Shown piece after piece: positions 50,568 to 60,960 of a stretch of DNA of 64,000 bases. The position numbers and the translations under genes were made by a program. Under the pieces are notes generated by a model. It searched no databases. It was not told the DNA's origin and saw only the letters and a program-made list of their open reading frames with translations. This DNA is from Byssochlamys sp. IMV 00236 (taxonomy: Eukaryota > Ascomycota > Eurotiomycetes > Eurotiales > Thermoascaceae), in contig MSJH02000804.1 of NCBI GenBank assembly GCA_001931875.2, positions 124,001-188,000 of the forward strand, given 5' to 3'. How positions within the stretch are numbered: position 1 is the first letter of the stretch; every line of letters starts with the position of its first letter.

Positions 50568-52106
50568 TCCTTCGGCCACGACAGATTGTTCGATTCGTAT
50601 CAAGGTTGTTTATATGCCTCATGATCTTATTGGGGGGTCTAATGTCGTCTTCGCTGTTCGGTTGGTACACACTGGTATTCTGGGGACTCTCATCCTTAAT
50701 CGTTGGGCTCAAATAACCCACCACGAAATTCTTGGCTTTCTTGTCTATGACTTTACTTTGTCTACCTTTCCCTTCAGTCTGAAACCATACTGTAATATTC
50801 GTTTTTTTTTTATGTCTATACATCTTATGAGAACCAGATATAGCTCGTTTATTTGGATCGAACTTCCTGCGAGTCAGGGGAATGAATGTACATACTTCTG
50901 ATTTCTATCCGCCGCTTCTTTGTTCTATTGATCATGTCGAGTACATCCAATATTGACTCCGTAGGGCACAATGCAGCCTAGGTAGAATAGAGGCTGTTGA
51001 AATGGAAGCACGATCCCAGCCGCCAAGGATCTCCCAGTGGTAAACATTCATTAAGGCATAAGTCAAGCATATTATTCCCCGATCAGCAACACAACTTTCC
51101 AGATTAGTTTCTTTTACCTTCTTTTTCCTCTTGACACCTAGGATATTTCAACAAGGGGTCCAGGGTATCTACTGTTAGTTACAAGCGACCATTCTTCTTG
51201 GCCCCCAAACCCAAGAATTTTGCCTCTCCCGACAAAATGAGGCTGCCCACTCCACCTTTTCCAACAGTATAATACGAAGTTTCCCCATAGCTTTAAACCC
51301 CATACTTACTCTAGTGGTTACTCCGCATGACGGCCCGCGATAGCGCCGTAATCGCGTGCTTATTTAGACGGAACGGGGGTTCCGGGTCTAGCGTCCCACG
51401 TTAATGGAACTATTACGGAGTAAGTAGACGAGTTTCTTCAGCGTGTTGGTACGGCATTCATATATTAGTGTTTGTTAGACCGTGCGGAAGAATGCTCCCT
51501 CACCGGTGTCATTGGAAAAAGTCTTAGTTTTTTCGCTTCGCTTACGGCGTTGTTCGGACTTGGGGCACATCACGGAACTATCTTTAGAGTTGATAAGCTG
51601 TTTCTCTTTTTTGGGACCGTCGAATTTAACTCCTCGCTGTGGATTTTCCCGCTAATTTACGCATCGAGCGTTACGCCGTCGCATCGCCAAGGTAATCGGC
51701 ACACAGATAAAGCTTCAAGACAGCAGAAAATTTTACAGGGGTCCCCCATGCAGTAATTGAGCAGAGCAACGTATGGAAGCTTGTGAGTACTATACCATAA
51801 CCCTTACTATCATCACTAGCGATGAGACTGCAAGTAAGTACCTAGGTAGCGCTAGAAATGACTCCTGAACTAGGCTCCAAAGCTTCAAATCCGCAGTTAT
51901 GAGTATTTCCATCCAGGGTTTATACTAGGTAGTCTTCGTCATATATACATTGTGGAAACGATAGCTCTTTCGATGATCGATCATAGATACCAAGTTGAAG
52001 ATTTTTGTACCGCAGTGCGATCACTAGTTAGTTACTTACTACTGACGGCTGCGACAACGGAACATCTTATTTACTGTGCATTATTTAGATCGGCGAAAGT
52101 ACCAAT
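50568..52106. other. Intergenic, 3' ends facing
   Basis: 1.5 kb between convergent genes, low coding potential. One exact TACGGAGTA at 51414-51422 and one 8/9 match at 50955-50963. Confidence 0.45.
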
Positions 52107-54020
52107 CTAGGCGGGGATCTGAGCGTCCTTGGCATCAACACCAGCTCTCCATCTGTATTTGGACGCTGGGTGCTCTGGCAACGGGCCCGACTGGCCTTTT
52201 TTGCCATAGAAGTTCTCGCGGTAAGTTCCCTTCTTGACGGCGTAGTCGTCCCAGAAGAGGCCTCGGGAACGCAGTTCTGGAAGAAGGAGCTCGATGATGT
52301 CCTTGAAAGAGCCGGGTTTCACGGCGTAGGCCTGGGTCACGGTATGTTAGAATCGTTACGACATCAGATGTTGTTTAAGGAGCCTTACGAAGTTGAAACC
52401 ATCTACGTCAGCTTCGTTAACCCATCGCTCGATTTCGTCCGCCACTTGAGCGCCGGTACCAACAGCAGTCGCTCCTAAGCCCCCTACCGTGATATGTTGA
52501 GCAACGGTCTCCTTTGTCCATTTGGGAACTTCAGGGGTCGCTCTAGACCATCCTTCAACGGCAGATCTGTGAGAAAGCTGAATCAGCATTGATGGTCTGG
52601 AGGGTTCTGGAGATGTCAGCTTCAGCATACCGGATAGCGTTGCTCTCAACCTGGCGAAGTTCTTGGTCATCATCGTATTTGCTCAGATCGATTCCGGTCC
52701 AGCCTCCGAACAATGCCAGTGCACCCTCAGTCGAACCAAGGCTGCGGAAGTACCGAAACTTCTCTTTCGCCTCCTCCTCTGTGCGGCCCAGGACAGGGCA
52801 GAGCAATGCCAGGAACTTGATGTCTTGCGGGTTACGTCCGAATTCCTCCTTGGCCTGTTGACGGATCTCCGCGATGTTCTTTGCGACCACCGATGGACTG
52901 TGGCCGGCAACGAAGATGGCTTCCGCGTGCTGGGCGGCAAAGGTCTTTCCAGCTTTAGAGGTACCCGCTTGCAGGAGCAGTGGAGTCCGCTGAGGGCTAG
53001 GCTGGCAGATATGCGGTCCAGGGACAGTGTAAAATTTGCCTTCATGGTTGATTTGACGGACGCGAGAGGGCTCTGTGTAGATGCCTCTTTCTCTGTCAAG
53101 GACGACGGCGTCATCTCTCCATGACGACTCCCAGAGTTTGTACGTGACCTTGATATATTCTTCTGCTACTGCATAGCGATCATCGTGCTACGACAAAGCG
53201 TCAGCCTCCCCTGCTATGTGGTTCTTCAATGGCATGGAGCATCTTACCCCAGGCTGTTGGGTATGTCCCAAGTTTCGCGCAGCGGAATCGAGATATCCCG
53301 TGACGATCTATTGGCAATTCAAGTCAGTCAGCGCTCCATGGGTGCAAGCAATACTCGGGGGTCCCGTACGTTCCATCCTATTCTACACCACGATTGTTAG
53401 CTTCAGTTTACGGGGCCTTGTGTTCTTTTATGGTATGTACCTACCTTCCTTTGGTCAGGTGGTCGACAGTAGATAACCTCCTTGCCAGGTGATAGGGCTG
53501 TTCATACGTCGTGGTGACTGTGACGCCGAAGCCAATATTCTGCGTAGCCGCTGCCATCGCTGGAACGACAGCCAATGGCTCGTTTACTGGCCATTGAGCA
53601 CCGGAGACGATGGCCGGGTCGAGGTTACGAGGTCCCTTGTATACATCATAACCACCTGTTCCTCTCGTTAGCTAATAGAGCAGCACCCTGAGGCCGCAGG
53701 ACATGAATACCGAGGACATCTGCAATGAATATTCCGTGGAATTTCGCTTCTTCAAGCATCTTTGCTAGCTCGATCCAGTGGTCGACGTCGTTGAAGCGCC
53801 AGGATTCATCCTCGGGATGTCTCCAGAGACCTGGCGACTGGTGGCCGCTGCCTATTGAACGCAATTGGTTATTATGTCAGTCTGCGAAATGCGCAATACT
53901 TGAATTCTCTGCGTGTCGTCGAATATATTCGAGCAACACAGCTTACTTACACATTTCCACGAAGGCATTGAGAATCAAGCTCTTGCGCGCCTTCTTGGAC
54001 GCATCGTTGGTTGCGGCCAT
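52107..54020 (-). CDS. Luciferase-like FMN-dependent monooxygenase (NtaA/SnaA/DszA family)
   Basis: Eight exons: 53951-54020, 53851... down as 53711-53851, 53445-53655, 53370-53382 (13 nt), 53248-53307, 52631-53187, 52389-52566 and 52107-52331; 484 residues. The joined protein reads MAATNDASKKARKSLILNAF, then 'SGHQSPGLWRHPEDESWRFN', 'FHGIFIADVLGGYDVYKGP', 'GFGVTVTTTYEQPYHLARR', 'STVDHLTKGRIGWNIVTGYL' and 'HDDRYAVAEEYIKVTYKLWE', which is the order and wording of the NtaA family. 'GPHICQPSPQRTPLLLQAG' follows. The 13-nt exon codes only RIGWN residues and is required to keep that motif. Members use FMNH2 from a partner reductase to oxidise sulphonates, nitrilotriacetate or sulphides. Substrate unknown. 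Divergent from the urea permease gene. Confidence 0.92.
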
Positions 54021-55215
54021 GGTGAGATCGGGAAATTAGGGACAGGGATACGTGACGAAAGGTCTGCAATCTACTTCAATCCGCATACAAGGAATTCGAA
54101 AGATAACAGGCAATGGCTTAAGTAGGTGCAGATGCGCTGACGCAGCAATCTGCGCAATTTTCTGGCCGAGTGGTTATTATATCGGACCTGCTGCGAAGCT
54201 CGCCCTTTCGTGCGAACCCCTCCAACCCCGCGCCGAGGCCGCTGCAGATTCGGGACATTTCGTAGAGAATATCATAGCATCAATGTGGGCCGAGATGACG
54301 CGATTTCGCCAAAAGCCTGAACGGGAGAGAACTTGGTCGAGCAGGGGCAGATCACTGTAGGACAGGAAAGCTTAATCGAGAAAAACGGCTGAAGGTGAAA
54401 AGAAACATAATATCGGCAATTGTAGAGGAGGATGCGAGTACGCAGCAGTGGATTGTCCAGAAAGGGATAATATGGCGTCCATATCAAGAGCTTCGGAAAC
54501 AAAAGGTGGTGGAGATTCCCGTTTCTTTTTAGGACGCCGTTTAAAGTTGGCTCTATCAGCGCTAACATCCTTAACTTTACTTAGTAGATCCATTTCTCCA
54601 GCTTCAAGGAACCACACGTGTATTTGCGGGCGTCTCTTTCAGCGTATCTCGAATTTGATTTTTCCAAGCACGACATTGGATCCAACTATCCTGTGAGTTC
54701 CCCAAAGCATAAAAACCAGTCGCAAGATCCACCGTGACGTTCTCTCCATACCATACGCCGAAGAAGCCAGGAACCACACCATCAGATCTTCATGAAAAAG
54801 GCGTCAACGCAGCATTGAGCTTCCTGATCTCCCTTCGCTAGCGCAGCACACCATCGCTATCTGTTATCGACTCATTGTGGGTCCAATCTGATGCAGCATT
54901 GAGGAAACTCCCATACAAACATGATGTTGTCCAAAGCCGCAGTTGCCCTCGAACTTTACCTCCCCTCTCTATTCGGAGCTCATACTATTTCGGAGATGTG
55001 GCAACTATTGGACGTGGACGATCATCCTCCTCCTCAACTTAGACCAGATTATCGGGACATGGTCTTGGGGTATGCATGCCGAGTACCTGGTCCTGGGCCT
55101 TCCTCTAGCCCGGTCTGGCCTTGATAAATTCAGATGATCCGGCTCTATTCCTGATCCTCTGAAATTTTGGCAAGTGCAACTCTTTTTGACTCTGCTCCGC
55201 AGTTCGCAGTTCATC
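54021..55215. promoter_or_regulatory. Divergent promoter with GATA sites between monooxygenase and urea permease
   Basis: HGATAR matches (either strand) at 54101-54106, 54553-54558, 54857-54862, 54864-54869, 55049-55054 and 55122-55127; the third and fourth are adjacent, within 350-360 bp of the permease start. About 3.5 would be expected by chance in 1.2 kb, so the excess is modest, but AreA control of urea permease genes is known in Aspergillus. Small frames at 54372-54617 and 54921-55124 have no family features. Confidence 0.45.
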
Positions 55216-57873
55216 ATGGTCGAACTACGGAGTCGTAGCGGCGTGACTGCTACTGCAATCACGCCGCCTCTTCCCCAGGTGGTTGGCTATATCATCGTCG
55301 TCGTCGTCGGGTTGATTATCGCTTTAGGTATTTCTCCTTACCATACCATGAAGGTATATATCTAATTATGGCCGTCTCACTGCAGCCATGATGGTTATCA
55401 CCCGTATTCTGAATAGGACAGTCGGGGAGGACAACAAGAAGACAGAAATGTGGAATTCATCTCCCCTTTTTACCTTACTTTTGGCTGACAGAGTCCAGGT
55501 TCATGACGGCGAATCGAACGGTACGCACTGGTTTGACATCTTCTGCCGTCGTATCGGTGAGTATCTATCTCTATCTGATTGAGAAGAAATTGGGTTCTGA
55601 CATTGCTGAAGTCCTGGCTGTGGACCACAGCCATGTTGGGTCCTGGTCTCGTAGGATACAGCTATGGAATGGCAGGACCTTTCTGGTTCGCCGCCGGCTG
55701 TAGCCCAATGATCGTGTTCTTTGCATTGCTAGGGGTCTCGTGCAAGAATAAGATCCCTGAGGCACATACCTCCCTGGAAGTTGTCAGAGTCCGCTATGGT
55801 TAGTCCACCAATTGCTACGTCCAGAAACGAAGTATAGGCTGACAAGCGCAGGTCGTGTCGCTCATCTCGTCTTTATGGCTCTCTGTCTGGTGAACAACAT
55901 CTTTGCATGTGCAAACATGTTGCTAGGTGCCGCAGCTGCCATCTCTGCTATGTAATGAACCTGGGCCTGATTGCTACTCGCCGTATACGCTAACACTATC
56001 AGGACTGGAATGCACGTCATCGCAGCAACTTTCCTTTTACCAGTTGGAGTATCCATCTACACATTTTTCGGCGGGATCAAGGCTACTCTACTCACCGATT
56101 ATTTCCACACAGTGATCATTTTGATCATCGCATGTTACTTCTCGATTAAGGTTTTTACCTATGATCAGATCGGCTCTGTTGGCAACCTATTCGAGCTTGT
56201 CAAGGCGGCTTCTATTCGCAACCCTGTTTCTGGGAATGAACAGGGAACATATCTGACTATGACTTCTAAGGGGGTACGTGTCTGCTGTTCAGATAAAGTC
56301 CTCCGGATACTGATATCTTCTGAAAGGCCATCCTGTTCGGAATCATTCATATCTGCTCTAATTTCGGATTGGTCATTGTAAGTCTACTCGCCACGAAAGA
56401 GTTTTTAAGTTATCATCGCTGACAATCACACGTAGATGGATACCAGTTACTTCATCAAGGCTTTCTCTGCATCGCCTTCCGCAGTTGTCCCAGGTTACAC
56501 CATTGGAGGAATTGCATATTTTGGAATCCCCTGGGCACTTGGAACTTTGATGAGCTCGGTTGCCCTTGGTCTTGAAAATAATCCGGTCTTCCCCACGTAT
56601 CCTAGAGTGAGCTATTGCGTTATTAACCCCTACTCGATGTAGCTTGCGACTAACCGACATCATAGCGCATGACTGAGACAGAAGTCAATGCCGGTCTCGT
56701 CCTCCCGTACGCTGCCTTGACCGTCGCTGGCAAGGGTGGCGCAGCTGCAGTCGTTCTGATCACTTTCATGGGGGTGACGTCGACTCTATCAGCCCAGGTC
56801 ATTGCAGTCAGTTCTATCATCAGTTTCGACATGTACAGAGAGTACTTCAACAAGTCCGCTTCAGACCAGCAGGTTATTCGATGGAGTCACTTTGGAGTGG
56901 TCTTCTTCTCTCTCTTCTCAGCTGGCTTCAGTACCATGCTGCACTATGTCGGGATCGACCTCCAGTGGACTCTCTACATGCTTGGTAAGACCGGATAATT
57001 TGTGCTATTATACCATTCCGTTCGACCTGTACTAACGCCATTTAAGGCGTCGTCACCTGTCCTGGTATCTTCCCCATGGCTTTCACCATCCTATGGCGCC
57101 GCCAAAGCAAAGCCGCCGCAATTCTCGCGCCCATTCTCGGCTTCGGCACAGGACTCGGTGTCTGGCTCGGAACCGCCCAGGCCTTCTACGGTGAAGTGTC
57201 AGTCACGTCGACAGGGCAAGTTCTTCCCTGCGTCTACGGCACCGTTGCCTCTGCCTTCTCACCCATCCCATACTCGGTCCTCATCACTCTCCTCAAACCA
57301 CAGAACTACGACTGGTCCGACTTCAAGAAGGAGCATCTTGCACTTGAGAAGCTCGATAGCGATCTCACAACCGCCCATCACCATGACGAGAGAGCCGCAG
57401 TGCGTGAAGAAACCGCACCCATCACCCCGCCTACTCGTCAGGAATTCAAACGATGGAGCCGTATCGCTGCATTCTGGTCTATCGCTACGTTCCTCGGTCA
57501 CTGGGTCATATGGCCATTGCCGATGTATGGATCGCACTACGTTTTTCAAAAAGGAGTAAGTTCCAGAACAGAATAAGGATAATTACCGCAGAAAAAGAAC
57601 AACAATCACTAACGTAAGAGTTTACAGTTCTACGCAGCATGGGTCATCGTCGCGATTATCTGGCTCTGGCTCACTATGCTCATGGCGACCTTCTACCCTC
57701 TCATTGATGGAGGTTTCCAGCAGATAATCCAAGTCATCCGCGGTCTTCGTCAGGGAGCGCCTATCTACGGAAGCAAGAAAAACGACAGTTCTCCTTCCTC
57801 GTCATTCACAGAATCCAGAGTCAACGAGGCTACTAACGTGCAAGAAGAGCCTGCGCCAAAGTTGAAGGAGTAA
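55216..57873 (+). CDS. ureA: Urea/H+ symporter, Dur3/UreA type (sodium:solute symporter family)
   Basis: Eleven exons: 55216-55327, 55386-55449, 55499-55556, 55612-55798, 55852-55951, 56003-56273, 56327-56377, 56436-56606, 56666-56984, 57047-57555 and 57628-57873; 695 residues, the usual Dur3 size. Key blocks: 'TPPLPQVVGYIIVVVVGLI', 'GEDNKKTEMFMTANRTVRTG', 'SWLWTTAMLGPGLVGYSYG', 'GPFWFAAGCSPMIVFFALLG', 'GMHVIAATFLLPVGVSIYTF', 'SVGNLFELVKAAS', 'GGIAYFGIPWALGTLMSSV' and 'GKGGAAAVVLITFMGVTSTL', all typical of fungal urea active transporters, with about 15 membrane spans. The second intron uses an unusual GTGGAA donor, supported by the restored TEMFMTANRTV motif. Expected at the plasma membrane, induced by nitrogen limitation through AreA; GATA sites lie upstream. 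Confidence 0.95.
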
Positions 57874-58324
57874 GATAAAATACATAAGGAACGACTTAAC
57901 TTGCTCTTGAACCCTAGATTTGGAGAAACTGGAATTGGCCGTGTGCTTTCGTCTGTGGATTAGATACGACTTACTTCTTGGGTGTTTGATGCGTTTAATG
58001 CGTGTGATGAATGCATGTATTGTATGGGTATACTAGAGGCTTAATAGAGTCTAGATGGGTTATAGAAATAGCACAATAGTAATAATGAAAAATATAAAAT
58101 AGAACATTAACAGATTTGACATTAGGTATGATAATAATAATAAAGAACAAGTCTAAAGATATATGTCATAACTTTCTTTATCGCAGAAAATACAAAAGCC
58201 ATGGGTATTTTTCAGCCTCGGCGAAGACATTGGAAATGACACAATACTAAGTACATCCATAAATATTAAAGATATATATATATGAGAATACACTTTTAAA
58301 CACCACATAACTAACCCCTCCTCC
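57874..58324. other. Intergenic, 3' ends facing
   Basis: 451 bp, strongly AT-rich from 58070, with a short ATATATATAT run near 58272-58282. Nothing recognised. Confidence 0.5.
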
Positions 58325-60056
58325 TTAGACAGGAGGCAGCAACATCGCCATAGCGCCAGTTTTCTCTTCAGGTCTGCGGTTTTCGTCATCTCGGGGAGTA
58401 GAAGAACACGCAGCTAGGGTCTGGCCATTCGGATGGCCCCAACTTCGTGGTGTGGATGTCGCGTCTGAGTATCCTGGAGGGTCCGCGCGCTCCAGGGATA
58501 TAGACGTATTATCTGATATGTCAGAAAGGCTACCGCTGCCGTCTAGGCTTCCAGGATTCGGTAGACCAATCCTCCGAGGACGGAAGACGTCTTCCTCTTC
58601 ATCGTTCTCTGCATCTACCTCTGCTTCTGTATTGTCCTGACCAATAGATTTGTCCCGACGTTCACAGGTTATCTGTATCGGGACCCTCAGCGAGCTGCTT
58701 GGGGCGACCAGGTTTGCGTTCGGAGTATGATAGGACACGCAGAGGTCAAGTGCGTAGGTGCGCGAGATTAGGCATGAATGGAACGTCGGTACAAAAGACT
58801 TGGATTTCGGAAGCGTTATAGGGACAAGAAGCGAGGCGGTATAGAAGGTCTTGCTGGAACATGAGGCCGATGGCCCCGTCAGGGATTCCGTAGATGAAGC
58901 AGATTGCGTGGAGACTCGACGGGGCATGTTGGCATCGTTTCCGTTGCAATGTTTCTCCCATTGAACGGAGGCTATGCATCGTGAAGACAGCGGCATGGTT
59001 TCCGCATATACACCCCTGATATTGGTCCAGTAAGTGTTGGACGACCTGGATGGGAAGTTATCCCACGGGATGATACTATAGAAGGTTGATGCTTTGATCT
59101 TCGTCCATAGTGTTCCCAATCTGGGAGGCTGTTCGTCTCCTACGGGATCGAATCGAAGGTGTAGAGTTGCGACAGTACTTGCTGAGCAGGATGGACCGTT
59201 GCGGGTTGGAAAGTCACATTGTAGCGGTTTGGGTTGTGATGTTGCAATGACCAATCGACCATACTTCCCTCTCAGTAGGCCTTTCCTGACATCCTTTTCC
59301 TTCCGAAGACAATAATCATTGCAATCATCGGGAATGCTCAAAGGAGGCTGTTCATCGACTGCGGGTACGATGCGGACTTTCTTCGCAACTGATGCAAGGC
59401 TCGTTGAACGCCCGCCTTCGACCGACGGTTTTCTCGAAATCGATACCTTGATGACATATGATATTCTACTCATTGCAGGCGCCATATCGTCCAGGAGGTT
59501 AACTCCATCTCCTGCTAACATGGGGTCTCCAAGACTTGGCGGCAATTGGGTGTGAGCATATCTAAGGTGGAGGTTATCCTTCGAATGGTCACAGGCCTGT
59601 GGAAGGAGGTGATCAGGCACGACGAAAGTAAATGGGAATCTGAAGGTGCAGCCGGCTTCGAAGATTCGTGGGTGCGGATACTCCGTCTGGCGGATGGGTT
59701 GTCGTAGCTTTAGAAATGCCTGATATGCATTCGAACGACCTGAACCTGCTAGGCTCGACGACCGTTCCACCGATGTTGTGGCCAGTCCTAGCATGCGGTT
59801 AGCCAAACAATTGAACTTGACTGATGTAAAAAGGAAGCCACATAACATTACCCTCGAATGTGATGTTTATGTCGTCAAATTGGATGTCATGTTCCGCGGT
59901 TACGGTCACTTCACCCTCGATCTTATCGCCAGTGGTATAGGAAGCGACGAAGCCATCTTTCTGGTCGACTAGGTCAATTCCAACCTTTGGTCTAGATCTT
60001 TTCGTAAGTGACTCGAAAGTGCTTGTGCTTCGAGCGACGAAGGATGATGTGGACAT
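58325..60056 (-). CDS. Arrestin-like (alpha-arrestin/ART-type) adaptor protein
   Basis: Exons 59852-60056 and 58325-59787; 555 residues. Start 60056 (MSTSSFVARST) chosen because the upstream in-frame extension looks like leader. 'RPKVGIDLVDQKDGFVASYTTGDKIEGEVTVTAEHDIQF' is the first arrestin-N strand set (residues ~22-60, given here in part), followed by 'DDINITFEG' and, after the intron, 'RIFEAGCTFRFPFTFVVPDH', a classic arrestin-N hairpin. The C-terminal arrestin sheet runs to about residue 435 with 'VRKGLLRGKYGRLVIATSQP' and 'ISRTYALDLCVSYHTPN'. The tail is acidic and Ser-rich and contains PPGYSD near the end, a PPxY motif that would recruit the Rsp5-type ubiquitin ligase. Such adaptors direct endocytosis of permeases; any link to the neighbouring transporters is speculative. 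Confidence 0.88.
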
Positions 60057-60877
60057 GTTGATGGGATTATTATCGCTAGAGTGATCCAGCTGATCATTCA
60101 AGGGTGTGGTACGAATAACTGTCCAAGTTGACAAAACGTCTATTAATATATTTGCAGAAATAATGCAGCGATTCTTTATTCTCACAGACCCATAAAAGGG
60201 TCGCAGGATGAATGCTCTTGACTGACTGTAACTTCAGGCAGAGATATTGCGCATTATATATATACTAGTAGTAGTCTCCCCGTACAATCCAAGTCTCACC
60301 CCAGCATACATTTACTAATCGCTCATCTCTCCACCTCACCATGAGTCATCACCGCTGTTATTGTCGGAAACACGAAGGCAGCAGAGCCTATGTCGCTAGC
60401 TAGGGAAGCCAGCCGATGCATGGGGACAATCTGGCCGCAGTCTGGAAAGTTGCGCCCTACGAGAACAAGCACATCAACTCTGCACTAGGGCCGACGCTAG
60501 CAGCAGTGGTCCGTTTCCACGCCCTTATGGTGACATCTCTTGGCTCAGAGTGGCAGGGATCTAAATGATGCCGTTCTTTCTTATGATAATGTGTTGGGTT
60601 GAGTCTCCGAACTCGGGGACGTGCTCATATGGTATTACACAGAATATGGATCCTTTGTTAACAAGTATCGAAGAAGTGCAATGTATGCGCATTTTATACA
60701 AAGCTAACGTAAGACTACGGAGTATATGGATTATTCAACCACGTAAGAATGTCTGTTAGTTAACAAAGCCCATCATCTTACCAGAGCAGACTCGTGAAAA
60801 AAATAGAGGTTGTTTCTTCGGTTCTGATTGGATTAAAAAAAAAATAAATAAATAAATAAAAAAGGCAAAAAGTGAAG
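60057..60877. other. Intergenic region with A-rich tract
   Basis: 820 bp upstream of the arrestin-like gene and downstream of the tRNA. Contains an exact TACGGAGTA at 60716-60724 and an A-rich tract with AAAT repeats at about 60834-60863. TATATATATAC lies near 60255-60265 upstream of the arrestin-like start. No gene seen. Confidence 0.45.
60867..60871 (-). terminator. RNA polymerase III terminator of the tRNA gene
   Basis: Five T on the minus strand, 6 bp after the tRNA 3' end; longer T-rich sequence follows as back-up. Confidence 0.75.
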
Positions 60878-60960
60878 CACTCTCGACGGGATTCGAACCC
60901 GCAGCCTTCAGCTAATCCCAGCCATAGGAGGCTGACGCGCTACCATTGCGCCACGAGAGT
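60878..60960 (-). tRNA. tRNA-Arg (anticodon CCU) with an 11-nt intron
   Basis: The minus strand folds as a full cloverleaf: acceptor ACTCTCG/CGAGAGT with discriminator G, D stem GCGC/GCGC enclosing AATGGTA, anticodon stem TCAGC/GCTGA, T stem GCGGG/CCCGT enclosing TTCGAAT. The anticodon loop begins CT, then CCT, then A37; an 11-nt intron TGGCTGGGATT follows directly after A37, the canonical place, and its 5' bases can pair with the anticodon region. Total 83 nt; mature tRNA 72 nt plus CCA. It reads AGG codons. Confidence 0.95.

Noticed and set aside
54921..55124. 67-codon frame just before the urea permease
   Set aside because: It is not in a splice-compatible arrangement with the permease, whose N-terminus is complete from 55216.
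60834..60863. Poly-A-like tract as a LINE or SINE tail
   Set aside because: No element body or target-site duplication is visible upstream; a simple A-rich repeat is enough to explain it.
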